Source: Campanula takesimana (taxonomy: Eukaryota; Streptophyta; Magnoliopsida; Asterales; Campanulaceae). Taken from it: a stretch of 64,000 nucleotides of DNA. Below are positions 1-10,659 of this stretch, piece after piece. A program made the position numbers and the translations under genes. A model generated the notes under the pieces. That model was not told the origin of the DNA. It saw only the letters and a list, made by a program, of their open reading frames with translations, and ran no database searches. The stretch's first letter is position 1. Each line of letters opens with the position of its first letter. The DNA lies in assembly GCA_026119855.1 (NCBI GenBank), contig JAOWBW010000043.1, positions 806,001 through 870,000 of the forward strand. Direction: 5' to 3'.

Positions 1-2
1 CT

Positions 3-824
3 GAAAGGGAGAGACTAGTAAATTTTGGTAGAGTCCAAGGGAAAGGAAAAATGAGGGAGGACAATATAGAGAAAGAGAAAACAAGTTTTAAGTTGTTTGG
101 AAGAGAAATGAAAATAGGTGAGGGAGAGAGCAGTAGCACAAAAGCTGCACATCCAGAGGTAAAAAGGGTGTATTCTCTGGGAGAATTAATGAAGCAAGAG
201 GGATTCAAAGTCCATAAGAGGGACATAGGAAGGAGGTAGGAATTAGAAACTCAGTATGTGGGAGAGTTTTCATTGAGAGAGCTGATGCAGCAGGAAGATG
301 AGTTAGCTGCTAAGGCTAAAAAGGTGTCTATAGTTGAACAACCAAGGGTGTATACCCTAGTAACCAGAGATTCTCATTCCATTAGCATGGCAGTACTTGA
401 GGGAGGATGGGATAATTTCCATGGTGTTCATCAATCTCCATCAAGGACTCATACTTAGTTGTTCAGGCAGTATTTGAAGTGTTGTAGTCATGTCCAGGTT
501 AATGAGGGGAATGATGAGGGTCCTGAATCTCAAATGGCTATGATAGCTGTTGAGAGCATTCAGACCTTAGGAACCTTTAGCTTCATGTCTCCTTTGGGAG
601 ATATGCCTCCTTATGATGTTGTGGAAGAATGGTAGCTAAGAACTATGGGTCCACTTTTGCAGTACTCAGTGACTGCAATTGATCCCTTTTTGGAAAGGCA
701 CCCTATATGGTTGGAAATATATGGTGAGACAAGCCAGTCTACAGCTGCTAAGCCATATGGAGGGGAGAATCAATATGACACATCTGCTGAGGGGTCTGGA
801 ACTGGAAGAAAGCAAGTCTTGTAA
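3..824 (+). pseudogene. S1 antisense ORF (opposite to S1 pol), unknown function
   Basis: This reading frame is antisense to S1 and lies beyond the RNase H end. It is open from the window edge and continues to a stop at 822-824, broken by in-frame stops at 237, 456 and 633. The predicted protein is hydrophilic and Lys/Glu-rich, with repeated LGELMKQE and LRELMQQE segments. Near residue 190 it has GTFSFMSPL, matching GTFSFTSPL in the antisense ORF of S2 (23681-24406); 16 bases (570-585) are identical at the DNA level. Extra antisense ORFs between pol and the 3' LTR are known in some plant LTR retrotransposons. I recognise no domain. The ATG at 51 is one possible start, but the frame is open upstream of it. 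Confidence 0.6.
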
Positions 825-1026
825 GGATGAAGTTAATTGAACAACTGAGTTTGTAGGCTTAGCTATTCAGGTTAAGCTTTGTAACTTTTGTTTTTGGTGA
901 GGGAATTTAGAGAGGATAGGCTACCTAGTTCTTCAGGAGGTAGTGAGGGTGTGAGTGGAATTGTCTTAGGTCTTATGATGATTACAGAGCATCATTGGGC
1001 TTGTCCTTCAATAGATCTCTGTTAGA

Positions 1027-1056
1027 TTAGCTGTTGAGAATCTTGTGAACAGCTAA
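1027..1056. repeat. S1 signature-motif hairpin between converging ORFs
   Basis: A perfect 9-bp inverted repeat (TTAGCTGTT at 1027-1035, AACAGCTAA at 1048-1056) with a 12-base loop. It lies between the antisense ORF stop (824) and the pol stop (1111), where the two frames converge. The arm is the S1 signature motif found elsewhere in the element. A role in termination or processing is inference. Confidence 0.6.
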
Positions 1057-1110
1057 CTATCTTTTATGTACTGTTTTTAAATTATGGAATGAAATTTTAG
1101 TTTATCTCTT

Positions 1111-2567
1111 TTACTTAGGCAAGTTAATCATTCCTAACATTTCTCTCAAAAGTTCAAACCTTTTTTCATCCATAGCTTTGGTCAGTATATCAGAGACATT
1201 ATCCTCAGTACCAACTTTGGCTAAGTTTATGTTCCCTTGTTCAACATGATCCCTAATGAAGTTGTGTCTAACTTCAATATGTTTGGTTTTAGAGTGTTGA
1301 ACAGCGTTTTCAGTCATAGCAATTGTACTGAAATTATCACAAAAGATTGGGATGTTTGACAGGTTTATCCCAAAGTCTTGAAGTTGACATTTTTAAGTAA
1401 AAAATTTGTGAACATCAAAGAGCAGCTGCAACATATTCAGCCTCAGCTATTGAGGTTGCCACTGAGGTCTGCTTCTTGCTAGACCAAGACATAATTCTTG
1501 ATCTAATGAATTGACATCCTCCACTTGTTGACTTTCTGTCTAGATTGCATCCAGCATAATTTGAGTCAGTAAATCAAATTAGTGAAAATGGATATTCATT
1601 TGGATACCATAGGCCATAGTCAGGTGTTCCATTTAGATATCTCAAAATCCTTTTAACGGCATCTAGGTGACACTCTTTGGGGTTGGCTTGAAATCTTGCA
1701 CAAAGGCAAACACTGAACATAATGTCAGGCCTTGATGCAGTGACATATAGGAGGGATCCTATATAGCTTCTGTAGAGTGTTTGATCAACACTTTGACCAT
1801 CAGTGTCAGCTTGAAGCTTGGTAGTGGTAGACAAGGGTGTCTTAGCTGCTGAGGTATTCTGCATGTCAAACTTCTTTATCATGTCTCTTGTATATTTTGC
1901 TTGGTTAATGAAGATTTCATCCTTCATTTGTTTAACTCGTAGACCTAAGTAGAATGTAAGTTCTCCAATCATGCTCATCTCAAATTGCTTTTGCATGAGG
2001 TCTCCAAACTCTTTGCAGAGGTCTTCATTTGATGATCTAAAGATGATGTTATCCACATAGACCTGAATGACTAGGGTGTCATTTCCATACTTCTTGATGA
2101 ACAGTGTGTTTTCAATATGATCTTTGGTAAATCCTTTATTGAGAAGGAATTTAGATAAAGTGTCATACCAAGCTCTAGAGGCTTGTTTCAGACCATACAA
2201 GGCTTTGTCAAACTTGTACACATGGTCTGGAAACTTTGGATGTTCAAATCCAGGAGGTTGAGCTACAAAAACTTGTTCATTTAGTACTCCATTCAAGAAG
2301 GTACTCTTGACATCCATTTGAAATACTTTCATCTTTTTGAAGGAAGCAAAGGCTAGGAATAGTCTTATTGCTTCAAGTCTTGCTACAGGAGCAAAAGTTT
2401 CATCATAATCTATTCCTTCTTCTTGTATGTATCCCTGAGCTATAAGTCTAGCCTTGTTCCTTACTACTGTTCCATCTTCACTCATTTTATTCCTGAAGAC
2501 CCATCTAGTACCTATAACAGTTTGATTTCTTGGTTTAAGAATAAGTTTCCATACTTTGTTCCTTTTA
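1111..2567 (-). pseudogene. S1 reverse transcriptase and RNase H (broken)
   Basis: C-terminal half of the Copia polyprotein. The reverse transcriptase (2567 down to about 1574) has the standard blocks for tRNA-primed minus-strand synthesis: ARLIAQGY, FQMDVKSTFLNG, FVAQPPGF and ALYGLKQASRAWY. The catalytic box at 2048-2059 reads YVDN instead of YVDD, replacing a metal-binding aspartate, which is expected to abolish polymerisation. RNase H (about 1573-1111) ends with HIEVRHNFIRDHVE and DILTKAMD, typical of Copia. In-frame stops near 2568 and 1574 and a frameshift before 1317 break the chain. Confidence 0.88.
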
Positions 2568-4275
2568 AACTATTCAAGTTCTTCTTTCATGGCTTCTATC
2601 CAATCTGCATCTTGAAGGGCTTCGTGGATTTTCTTAGGTTTCATTTGAGAAATGAAGGCACTCATGAAAATATCATAATGAGGAATCCGATCAGGAATGG
2701 TTTCCTTTTGAATTGGAAGGGAAATGATAAGGTTGTTATCATTAACAATGGGGAGTGGAGTGGTGATGTGGGAAGGAGTGATTTGACAGTTAACTGTTTC
2801 ATCTAAGCTATTGGAAGGAGGTAAGTTGTTGAGAGTTGGTAAGCTGTTGGGAGTAGGTTGGCTGTCTGAGATATCTTTGGGCGGAACATAAGGAAGGATA
2901 ATGTTGTTTTCATTTGAGGATGATGGATTATTGGATATGGGTGATGGTTCTGGAAGGCTGTCAGAGTTTCCAATGCTTTCATCAAAATAACACAGATCAG
3001 TATAGCTTTGATCATTATTTTCATCAAAGTCAACATGAATACATTCTTTTACAACCAATCTACTTTTGTTGTATACTCTGTAAGATTTACTGGTGTTAGA
3101 GTATCCAAGAAAGATTCCTTTATCACTTTTTGAATCAAACTTGTCAAGGTTGTTCTTTCCATTGTTATGAATGAAACACTTGCTTCCAAATCCATGAAAG
3201 TAGGATATGGTAGGAACCTTTCCATTCCACAACTCATATAGGGTCTTCATATGATACTTATTGATGAGAGTCTTATTTTGAACATAGACAGCAGTGGTTA
3301 CAGCTTCACCCCAAAAGTACTTAGGAAGATTGTGTTCAGACAGCATAGCCCTTGCTGCTTCACAAATGGTCCTATTCTTCTTTTGTGCTACTCCATTTTG
3401 TTGAGGAATTCTAGGAGCAAAAAAATTATGATCAATCCCTGTTTGACTACAATAGGTGTCAACTCCAGTATTTTCAAACTCTGTTCCATGATCAGATCTT
3501 ATCTTCTTGATAGACAAGCCTTTAAGGTTCTGAATTTTATTGAACAGCTGAGAGAGATTTTTAAGAGTATCGCTTTTGGATTCAAGGAGAATAATCCAAG
3601 TGAATCTTGTGTAGTCATCAACAACTATAAGAGAGTATCTCTTTTCACCTAGAGATCTGGTTCTAATGGGACCAAATAAGTCTATATGAAGGAGATCAAA
3701 GGGTTTGGAAGTGTCTAATATGGTTTTGCAGAATAGGAGGTCTTCTTTTGTTTACCACACTGACAGGCTCTACATAGCTTATCCTTCTTGAACGGTATTT
3801 TGGGAAGACCTTTGACAAGGTTGGAGTTAGCTAATTTGGAGATGGTTTTAAGATTCATATGGGCAACTCTTTTATGCCACAGCCAAGACATGTCATACTG
3901 GCTGTAGGATAGGAGACAATGAGCAGTAGAGGTTTGGACTACTTCAAGGTGAAGGCAGTATAGGTTCTTCTTTCTTATTCGTGTCAGAATAAACTTGTTG
4001 TTCTTGTCTCTGTCTTGGCATTGATCCTTGGTGCAGATTACATGATAACCTTTGTCACAGATTTGACTAATTCTTATCAAATTGTGCTTAATGCCTTCAA
4101 CATAAGATACATCTGTAAAGATTATCTCCTTGGTCACTAGGTTTCCTGATCCTTTTACCCTAGCTTGAGAGTTATCACCAAAGGTAACATTGGGACCATT
4201 CTTTGGTGTTAGCTGTTGAAGCCATTCCTTATTGTATGTCACGTGTCTGCTACATCCACTATCTAAGTACCAAAT
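2568..4275 (-). pseudogene. S1 protease active site and integrase (broken)
   Basis: The frame begins with the aspartic protease signature WYLDSGCSRH (about 4275-4246), with catalytic Asp intact (codon 4263-4261). It continues with the gag-pre-integrase zinc finger (HKRVAHMN then CRACQCGK) and the integrase core (IRSDHGTEFENTG; PQQNGVAQKKNRT). A frameshift near 3715 splits the zinc finger from the core. The last part (about 3060-2570) is a Ser/Pro/Asn-rich linker towards RT. These parts would process Gag-Pol and insert cDNA into the host genome. Confidence 0.85.
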
Positions 4276-4442
4276 TCCTTTACTATATACCTACAAAACA
4301 AAATAAAAATTATGGTACCCTTTATTCTTTTTGGGTCCAAAGGATTAGACATTCTTTGGTACCCTAGCCTTACCACCTGATCTTCTCTTGAAGAACTGGT
4401 TAAGGGTGCTATAGTAGGACATGATTTGCATCATGTAGGGTG

Positions 4443-6614
4443 TCAAGGTGAAGGGTTGAGGGGTGTTATATAGGTGTCCAGTATTGTATGGGCTTTGATT
4501 TCAGTAGTGTGGTTGGTTAAAGTGAGATTGCTGTCTGGAATTTGATGAGTGCTATAAAGATCTAGGAGAGGAGTTTTAGGACTGATAAGCATGGTTTTTC
4601 CCATTGGAGTATTGCCAATTTTGTCTAGATTGCCTAGAGTGCCTCTGCTGCCTAGCCTGTCTTGGCTGTCGGCTTGTCTAGGCTTTCTAGACTTTTGTTC
4701 CTTCTTCCCTTTCTGAGATTGAATATCATCAGTACTAGTAGAAGTTTGAGGTTTAGGAATTATTGGAGGATCCACTTTTAATTCACTCTTTTTGGCACCT
4801 TCACTCTCCTTTTTGTACACATCTTCCTTGGTTTGAATGGGGTAAGTTGGTTTCTTAGTAGAGAATGTATTGAGACTTTGTAAAACTATAGTTTCAATAG
4901 CTCTACTGCCAGTTGGTGGAACTTAGGTTTTGAGTGTGGGATTTTTACCTCCAATTCCAGACCTGTCCCCAGGATGTTTTTGGTTAAAGTGATACAAGGA
5001 TAGAGCATTGCTTGATTTATTCTAGGAATTATTTTTGATTGTTAAAGAATTGTTTTCTTCCTTCAAGGTACTAATTTCTTGTTCATTATCCTTCTGGGAC
5101 TTTGAACAGTCAGTCTTAGCTGTTAAGCTGTATATGTCATTTTCAAGCTTTTGACATTTCTCCTCTAGATCTTTGTTGGTGGTTTCAAGAGTGATGTTTG
5201 AGGTTTTGAGAATTTTAATGGTCTTAGATTGTTCAAGGTTTTTAGTGATTAGGGTAGCAAAGCTAGAGTCTTGTTTCTTCTTTTGAATCAATAGAGTGCA
5301 AACTAAATTTTTAAAACCTTCAATATTTAGAGAGTTAAAGTTATGTACCTCTTTTAATTCTTCAGGAGCAGCTAAGGCTTCAAGATCCTCTTCATTTTCT
5401 GATTCTTCACATTCTTGTGCAACCAAACATAGTAGAGCTTCTTCTTGATCACTATCTGAGTCAGATGATTCCAATTCTTCATCACTGAACCTAGAGGAAT
5501 CAGCAAGCATGACTTGTTCTTTATTTTTGTCATTCTCAGCCTTGACATAATTGTAGCAATTGCACCTAGAGCTGTGAATGACTTCTTTAGAATAGTTCAT
5601 TATTCTTGAGTTTTTTCTTGATTTCTTAGGTTCCTTGCAATCTGCAGCATAGTGATCTGGTTTTCCACAGTTGTAACACTCAATGTTTTTCTTCACAACT
5701 TCTTGAGTTGAGTGGGATGGTGAAGGACTGTATTTTCTTTCAAATGCTTTCTTTCGGTGTTTCATGGCATTTCTGACAGCCATGGAAATTAAACTTGGGG
5801 TGTCTTCTTGAGAGATGGGTTTTGATTCTTGTTTGGGGGTAATGTTCAGCTTTTGCAGGGCATTACTCACAAGGGTATCAATGTCCTGTTGGGAGAATTG
5901 TTTCTAGGTTTGCTCTTGAGCAACAAGGGCAAGGGTTTGAGATATGGTAGGTGCTGGTTGGATTTTAATCATTCCTTCAATCTCATAAGCTTCAAGTTTT
6001 CCAAAATATTGTTCAATGGTCATACTGCTCCATTCAGCTCCTTCTCTAATGGGTAGAGCAACTTTCTCATACTCTTATGGGAGATTTGAATAGATTTTTA
6101 GGCAAAGATCAGATTGATCAAAGGTTTTGCCATGGTCTGAAATGGCTCTTACAAGATCTTCAAACCTTAGTATTGCAGCACTCACTTTTTTTCCAGGGTA
6201 GAACTTGAAGTTGTCCAGTTGTCTTAGTAAGTTAAAAAGATTCTGAGTTCTGACACTTGTGTGTTTAGTGAACTTGGTGTTTATTAATTCCCATGCTGCT
6301 TTAGCACTTGTTACTTTAGCTATTTCTTGAGCTAGGGAATCATTTACACTCTTTTGCAGAATATTTTTAACTTTATGATTAGCCGTCATTAGTTGTCTTT
6401 GAGCATCAGCCCAATTTTCAGGAGTTTTAATTTTGCTATCTCATCCATTAACTTCAGCTTGAGTGGGAGGTTCAGCTTTATTTTGTAAGACATACCAGTT
6501 CCATATGCTATTAGCATCTAGATATGTTTTAATTTTTGAGGAATAAATCTCAAAAGATCCACAATCATTAATGTGTGGAATGTCTTTTTCATTGTTTCTT
6601 CTTGGTTGAGGCAT
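4443..6614 (-). pseudogene. S1 gag (Sirevirus-type, broken)
   Basis: Structural Gag, read in one frame from the ATG at 6614 (MPQPRRNN), which lies just inside the primer-binding site, to a stop at 4443. Premature stops lie near 6441, 6075, 5907, 5022 and 4926. The N-terminal UBN2-type Gag domain includes LRQLDNFKFYPGKKVSAA. A CCHC knuckle (CYNCGKPDHYAADC) follows, then a second Cys-rich run (CRCNCYN), an acidic Ser/Asp stretch, and a long Glu/Lys/Leu coiled coil (about 5300-5030). A Lys/Ser/Pro-rich tail ends near 4443. The arrangement matches S2 Gag. Confidence 0.8.
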
Positions 6615-6668
6615 GGTGGATTGAATGGATCTTTCACATGTTGTTAGACTCTTTATGGTGAATCCAAG

Positions 6669-6682
6669 ATCTGATGCCAATT
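6669..6682 (-). other. S1 primer-binding site
   Basis: Directly inside the LTR the minus strand reads ATTGGCATCAGATC. This resembles TTGGTATCAGAGC, the usual plant Copia site complementary to the 3' end of initiator methionine tRNA, with changes. It fixes the inner LTR edge at 6683. Confidence 0.7.
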
Positions 6683-6726
6683 GAAAGGCCTTGTTAACTT
6701 AATTAAACAGATAGATTAAAACTTGG

Positions 6727-6751
6727 ACAGCTAACAGTTTGGGTTAGCTGT
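6727..6751. repeat. S1 LTR hairpin of the signature motif
   Basis: A perfect 9-bp inverted repeat (ACAGCTAAC at 6727-6735, GTTAGCTGT at 6743-6751) with a 7-base loop, about 45 bases inside the LTR's 3' end. It uses the same motif as the 1027-1056 hairpin. Confidence 0.65.
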
Positions 6752-7258
6752 TGAGAAATAATAAATAAAAGAATTATGCAGCGGAATATAAATAAGTAAA
6801 GAAATGAAAGGACAAAGTGTAGTGTGTGTAAGTGTATGGACAAGAGTGTACACAGAATTTTTAAAGTGGTTTAGAGGCAAAACCCTTCTCTTACATCCAC
6901 CCCCACTGTTGAAGAACAGTGAGATCAATTAACTATAATATTCTCTTCACTAAGAGTTACAAGAATTGATAAGGCAAGTTCCTAGAACCCCTCTACTTAA
7001 TTGACACTTCAATTAAGGTTGCTTCTTTCAAAGCGAAAAAGAAAAGAAAAAACACAAGTGTGTTTACAAAGAAAATAGCTTGGCTGTTAGCTAGCTTAAT
7101 GAAGGTTGTAACTGGGTGCAAGATGACAAAATATTTGCAGGGGTTTAATGCAAATATTCAAGATTGCAGATAGCTTGAGCAAATGGAATGCAGGGGTTTA
7201 AAAGGGGAGTAAAGGGTTTATAGATTTCAAAGGTTACTAGACAACATGCCAGTAATCT

Positions 7259-7269
7259 CCTTTATATAG
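7259..7269 (-). promoter_or_regulatory. S1 LTR TATA box
   Basis: The minus strand carries CTATATAAAGG, a good plant TATA box. It lies about 580 bases inside the LTR start, a suitable place for the U3/R boundary promoter that drives S1 transcription. Confidence 0.55.
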
Positions 7270-7843
7270 GGGATGTCATATAGCAGTTGGGGGGAAAAGG
7301 TGCAGAGGAGTAATGGTTCAAGTCAAGTTGACTGATACAATTAATAAGTGGTTGGATGCAAGTTGTCAATCTGGGTGGAGAGCTATGCAGACTTGATCAA
7401 GCTTCAATAAGGGTTTATTCCTATAATTGGGAGAACTATAAAATTATTGGAATAGTTGATCTTCAAGGATCTGATGTCGCAGAGATAGCTATTGGCCAAG
7501 AACAGGCTTAGCTGTTCAAATAGATGTCTTAGCTATTGGGCCTTTGAGGCATTTTCTGTTGAAGCTTGTTTATAATTAGCATCTTGATAATTCATAGGAA
7601 TGAAAATGAGTCTGTAAATGATGGTTCTTCAGTTTGTTTGATCTATAGATGATAGGTAGATCATGTCATGATTTGACTGTTGAGTTGTGTAGATGCAGGA
7701 CAGCTTAGCTGTTGAACTTTGTCTTGGGTTGCCTGTGCTCAGGTCTTTGTATGCATCATGTAATCAACTGGTCTTGATTATTTATTTATCAAAACATGTT
7801 TTACTATGATTAATTAGTGATTAAGCATAGTGAGGTACTAACA

Positions 7844-9457
7844 ATAGTAATAGATACTAGAAACCCAAAAGGAAGAGGAAACTTATTTCTTGTGCACAAA
7901 GTAAATTTACTTTCTTAATTCTTGTATATATAACTCTTTGTACCAAAAAGGAGTACCAATTAATTAGGACAGTGTGAGTCCTATTTACTTCAACCAAAGC
8001 AAAAAGATCAACCAGGAACACTCCACCACGTCACCTACTTGGGCCTAGAACCATTCTGCCCACTTTGACAAAACGTGTCTCTGATTTTGATACTTGCACG
8101 ACCGAGTACAACCACAAGCACGGCGTGCTTCTTTACTTTTCCCAATTTAGCCAAAATTCGGCCTTAGCAAGTGGGAAATTGAATTGTGCACTTGCAAAGT
8201 TAGAATTTTTCTTTTCAATTCAAAACCCAAAAATTGCCATGGCCTATCCTTAATCAAATGCAATTGATTCAAAGGCATATTCCCAGCACTTGTTATGTGT
8301 ACAAAATTTGTTAAACACACATGAACCCATTGTAGCGGAACTATAATTTAATCATTTCGGTGTTGACGACCTTAGTGTCATCCGTGTTAAATCAATAAAT
8401 ATTGTTTCCGCCGAGAAAATTATAGTTTTATTAATTATTTCTATAACAAGATAGTCAACAAGGCCATAAGGACACTTTATCAACAATTTCCTACACGGAA
8501 AACATTTTTTTAAAGCAGGCGGAGAACTCTTAACATGCAGGAAATGTTCTAGTTCCAAATATAATTAATTCTCTGTATAAGTATAGCTACCAAACTTTCC
8601 GCTTCATGCTCATCAAACCAAATACAAGCGTGTTCTGTACCGTTAAACATTTAAGGGATGATGTTATAGTAAGAATAACTTGTAGCTACGGGAAAGCGTC
8701 ATATGTATGAAACCCTATTTTTCCATAATGTAAGAGTTTTATATAACAAGGGAGGCTTTTGAATATAGGGATTGAAATCAATATATGAACATCATTGAAC
8801 TTGAAGAGAAGCCTCGTACGTAATTAAGATAATTACAAAACTCAAAAGGAGCATGGTCTTCTACATTGCGCTTGACCCTATGCTCACGATCATAAAACAC
8901 AATCTATCTACTAAAAAGGTTCTAGGTTTAGAAACATAATCTTTGCATATGGAAAAAAGAACAAATTTAAAGAGACTTTTAGTTCTTGGTATAAAATCTT
9001 CTACAAACTACCCATATATATATTTTCTCGGCAAGGAAAGGATTTCATTGAAAGATTGAATATGAGATTAAAATACTATATATGACTTCAAAAGTGATCC
9101 ATAAATGGGAAAATATACAATGCATATGACACTGAAATTTCTGCAATTCATCGTGCCCTACCACATCTTTAATCTAAATAAAACTTATGTCTCCGATTAT
9201 CTTGTCAACCGACTTAACATATTCCAAAAGATGCCAAGGCCTTAAATAGCAATCTGTGATCCACATGACTGGGAAAATCATCACTCGTCAAATCATAACA
9301 TTGATGCAAAAGATGAGGTGAATTGCACAAATCAATGTTGATTCAACTTATTACAAAATAAATAAATAATAAATAAATAATAATCTATGCCAAGAGCGTA
9401 AAAGGCCCTACGGTAAAAATACTTGTGGGGCTCACTTAACGAAAAGTACTCATGCTT
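7844..9457. other. Host spacer, no gene seen
   Basis: This is the only stretch between S1 and element A. The short open frames in it lack recognisable domains. It holds an AAATAAATAAT-type microsatellite at about 9356-9384 and otherwise AT-rich unique-looking sequence. Confidence 0.5.
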
Positions 9458-9462
9458 AGACC

Positions 9463-9581
9463 TGTTAGAAATGGGTTTGACAAAATGTGGTTTGACCACA
9501 TTTTGACCCAATTTTCAAATAGTTTCATTTTGTGTAAATGAAAATAAGTTGCTAAATTGAAATCTACATTTAGTGTAGATT
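9463..9581 (+). repeat. A 5' LTR, first piece
   Basis: The first 119 bases of the 5' LTR match the start of the 3' LTR (60152 onward) almost base for base, up to TTTAGTGTAG. Matching then stops and resumes at 55081, so the CACTA is inserted here. ATT at 9579-9581 is the CACTA target duplication. Confidence 0.93.
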
Positions 9582-10010
9582 CATTACTAGGAAAAAGCGT
9601 TTTACCCACGGAAATTTCCGTTGGCAAACAACAAATTCCGTCACTAAGGTTATGTTACTGACGGAAATTGTCCGTGAGCTCTCTGTCGGTAAAATATTGC
9701 TGCTAATATCGACGGACGTTCCGTCACTACTACCCACGGATAATCCGTCAGTAAGGCCAAAATAGCCGTCAGTAAATTAAGAAAATTTCCGTGGGAAACA
9801 TTTTCCGGTCACCGGCCGGAATATTACCGGCATATTCTGACGGAAAATTCCGTCACTAACCTAGTAGTTACTGATGGAAAATACCGTCAGAACATTCTTG
9901 TGATCTTCCGCCGGAGACCGGGGAATTTTTTCCCACAGAAATTTCCATGGGTAAACTGAACAGAAATTAAAAATTCCCTCAGAAATTTCCGTGGTAAACT
10001 GAACAGAAAT
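9582..10010. repeat. CACTA left terminus: TIR and subterminal repeats
   Basis: The TIR (9582-9613) is followed by about a dozen degenerate copies of CCGTCA(C/G)TAA or TTCCGTGG in both orientations, to about 10000. In En/Spm such subterminal repeats bind the TnpA protein and are needed for excision; here the role is inferred from position. Confidence 0.8.
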
Positions 10011-10216
10011 TAAAAAAAAATTGTTCATTACAAGCAGGCCACTTGCAACAAAACCTGCACATTCATAGAGTCTCACCATACTAAAACCATTCAATTAACA
10101 ATAACATTCCCACCATACCAAATGCTTCTACATAACAATCCAAAATAACATATTACAATACTTTTAGCTGTTTCAAAACAAAACATACCAAATATCTCCA
10201 AATCAAATAAAAGTCA

Positions 10217-10362
10217 TCAACCATTACCGCCCCTACGACTTTGGGAGGTGCTACTACCACCACGACCACCCCTCCGTCCACTTCCATTCAAATTTAGGTA
10301 TGGCCCAACAGATGAGTTAGAGTTATTACCGCTAGAAGGTTGCTGAGTCTGCTGTTGGAGCA
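10217..10362 (-). pseudogene. CACTA second gene, C-terminal exon part (RGG-rich)
   Basis: This is the 3' end of the TnpA-like gene, cut off by C3. Removing C3 and one TSD joins it in frame to 15066 (RSM then LQQQTQQ). It encodes a Gln-rich run, then SVGPYLNLNG, and ends in an RGG-rich tail (GRRGGRGG) with a stop at 10217-10219. Such a tail suggests nucleic-acid binding. Confidence 0.7.
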
Positions 10363-10367
10363 TAGAC

Positions 10368-10659
10368 TGATAGATATCTGAGTACAAGAGCAGGAGATGG
10401 ATAAAACAAATTGTTTGAGATATTTGAAAGAGAAGGAACACTAGTACTTTTATTCTGAAGTTTTTATTTATATCTCATATATAAAACTTGGATTACACCA
10501 CGACTTATATAGCCATCTCAGTACATAAAATGAAAAGACACATTATTAAAAACATGAATCTATAACTCACTAGAAGCATGAATCACCCATGAGAAATGAA
10601 TCAGTCTCATAACTAATCCTTAGTGAATGTATCCAGCAATTTGGTTTAATTCTCCAACA
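10368..10659 (-). repeat. C3 3' LTR (292 bp)
   Basis: On the minus strand it runs from TGTTGGAG (10659) to TATCTATCA (10368). It is preceded on that strand by the polypurine-like ATGGGAGAGT at about 10662-10671. Confidence 0.95.

Larger units (their letters stand above)
1..7843 (-). mobile_element. S1: partial Sirevirus-type Copia retrotransposon
   Basis: On the minus strand the order is LTR (7843-6683), primer-binding site, gag, protease, integrase, reverse transcriptase, RNase H, then an ORF running the opposite way. This protease-integrase-RT-RNase H order is diagnostic of Copia. Gag with a zinc knuckle and coiled-coil tail, plus an extra region beyond RNase H, fits the Sirevirus (SIRE/Maximus) lineage, and its proteins align by eye with those of S2. 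The second LTR lies outside the window, so no TSD can be checked; ATAGT follows the visible LTR at 7844-7848. All reading frames carry stops or frameshifts, so it is a decayed copy. Confidence 0.9.
6683..7843 (-). repeat. S1 5' LTR (1161 bp)
   Basis: On the minus strand it begins TGTTAG (7843) and ends TTTCA (6683), the TG...CA termini of LTRs. The primer-binding site follows directly. It contains several copies of the S1 signature motif (TTAGCTGTT), including a perfect hairpin at 6727-6751. A TATA box lies at 7259-7269. The partner LTR is outside the window. Confidence 0.85.

Noticed and set aside
8065..8253. 62-residue ORF in the host spacer
   Set aside because: Short, no recognisable domain, no support beyond chance.
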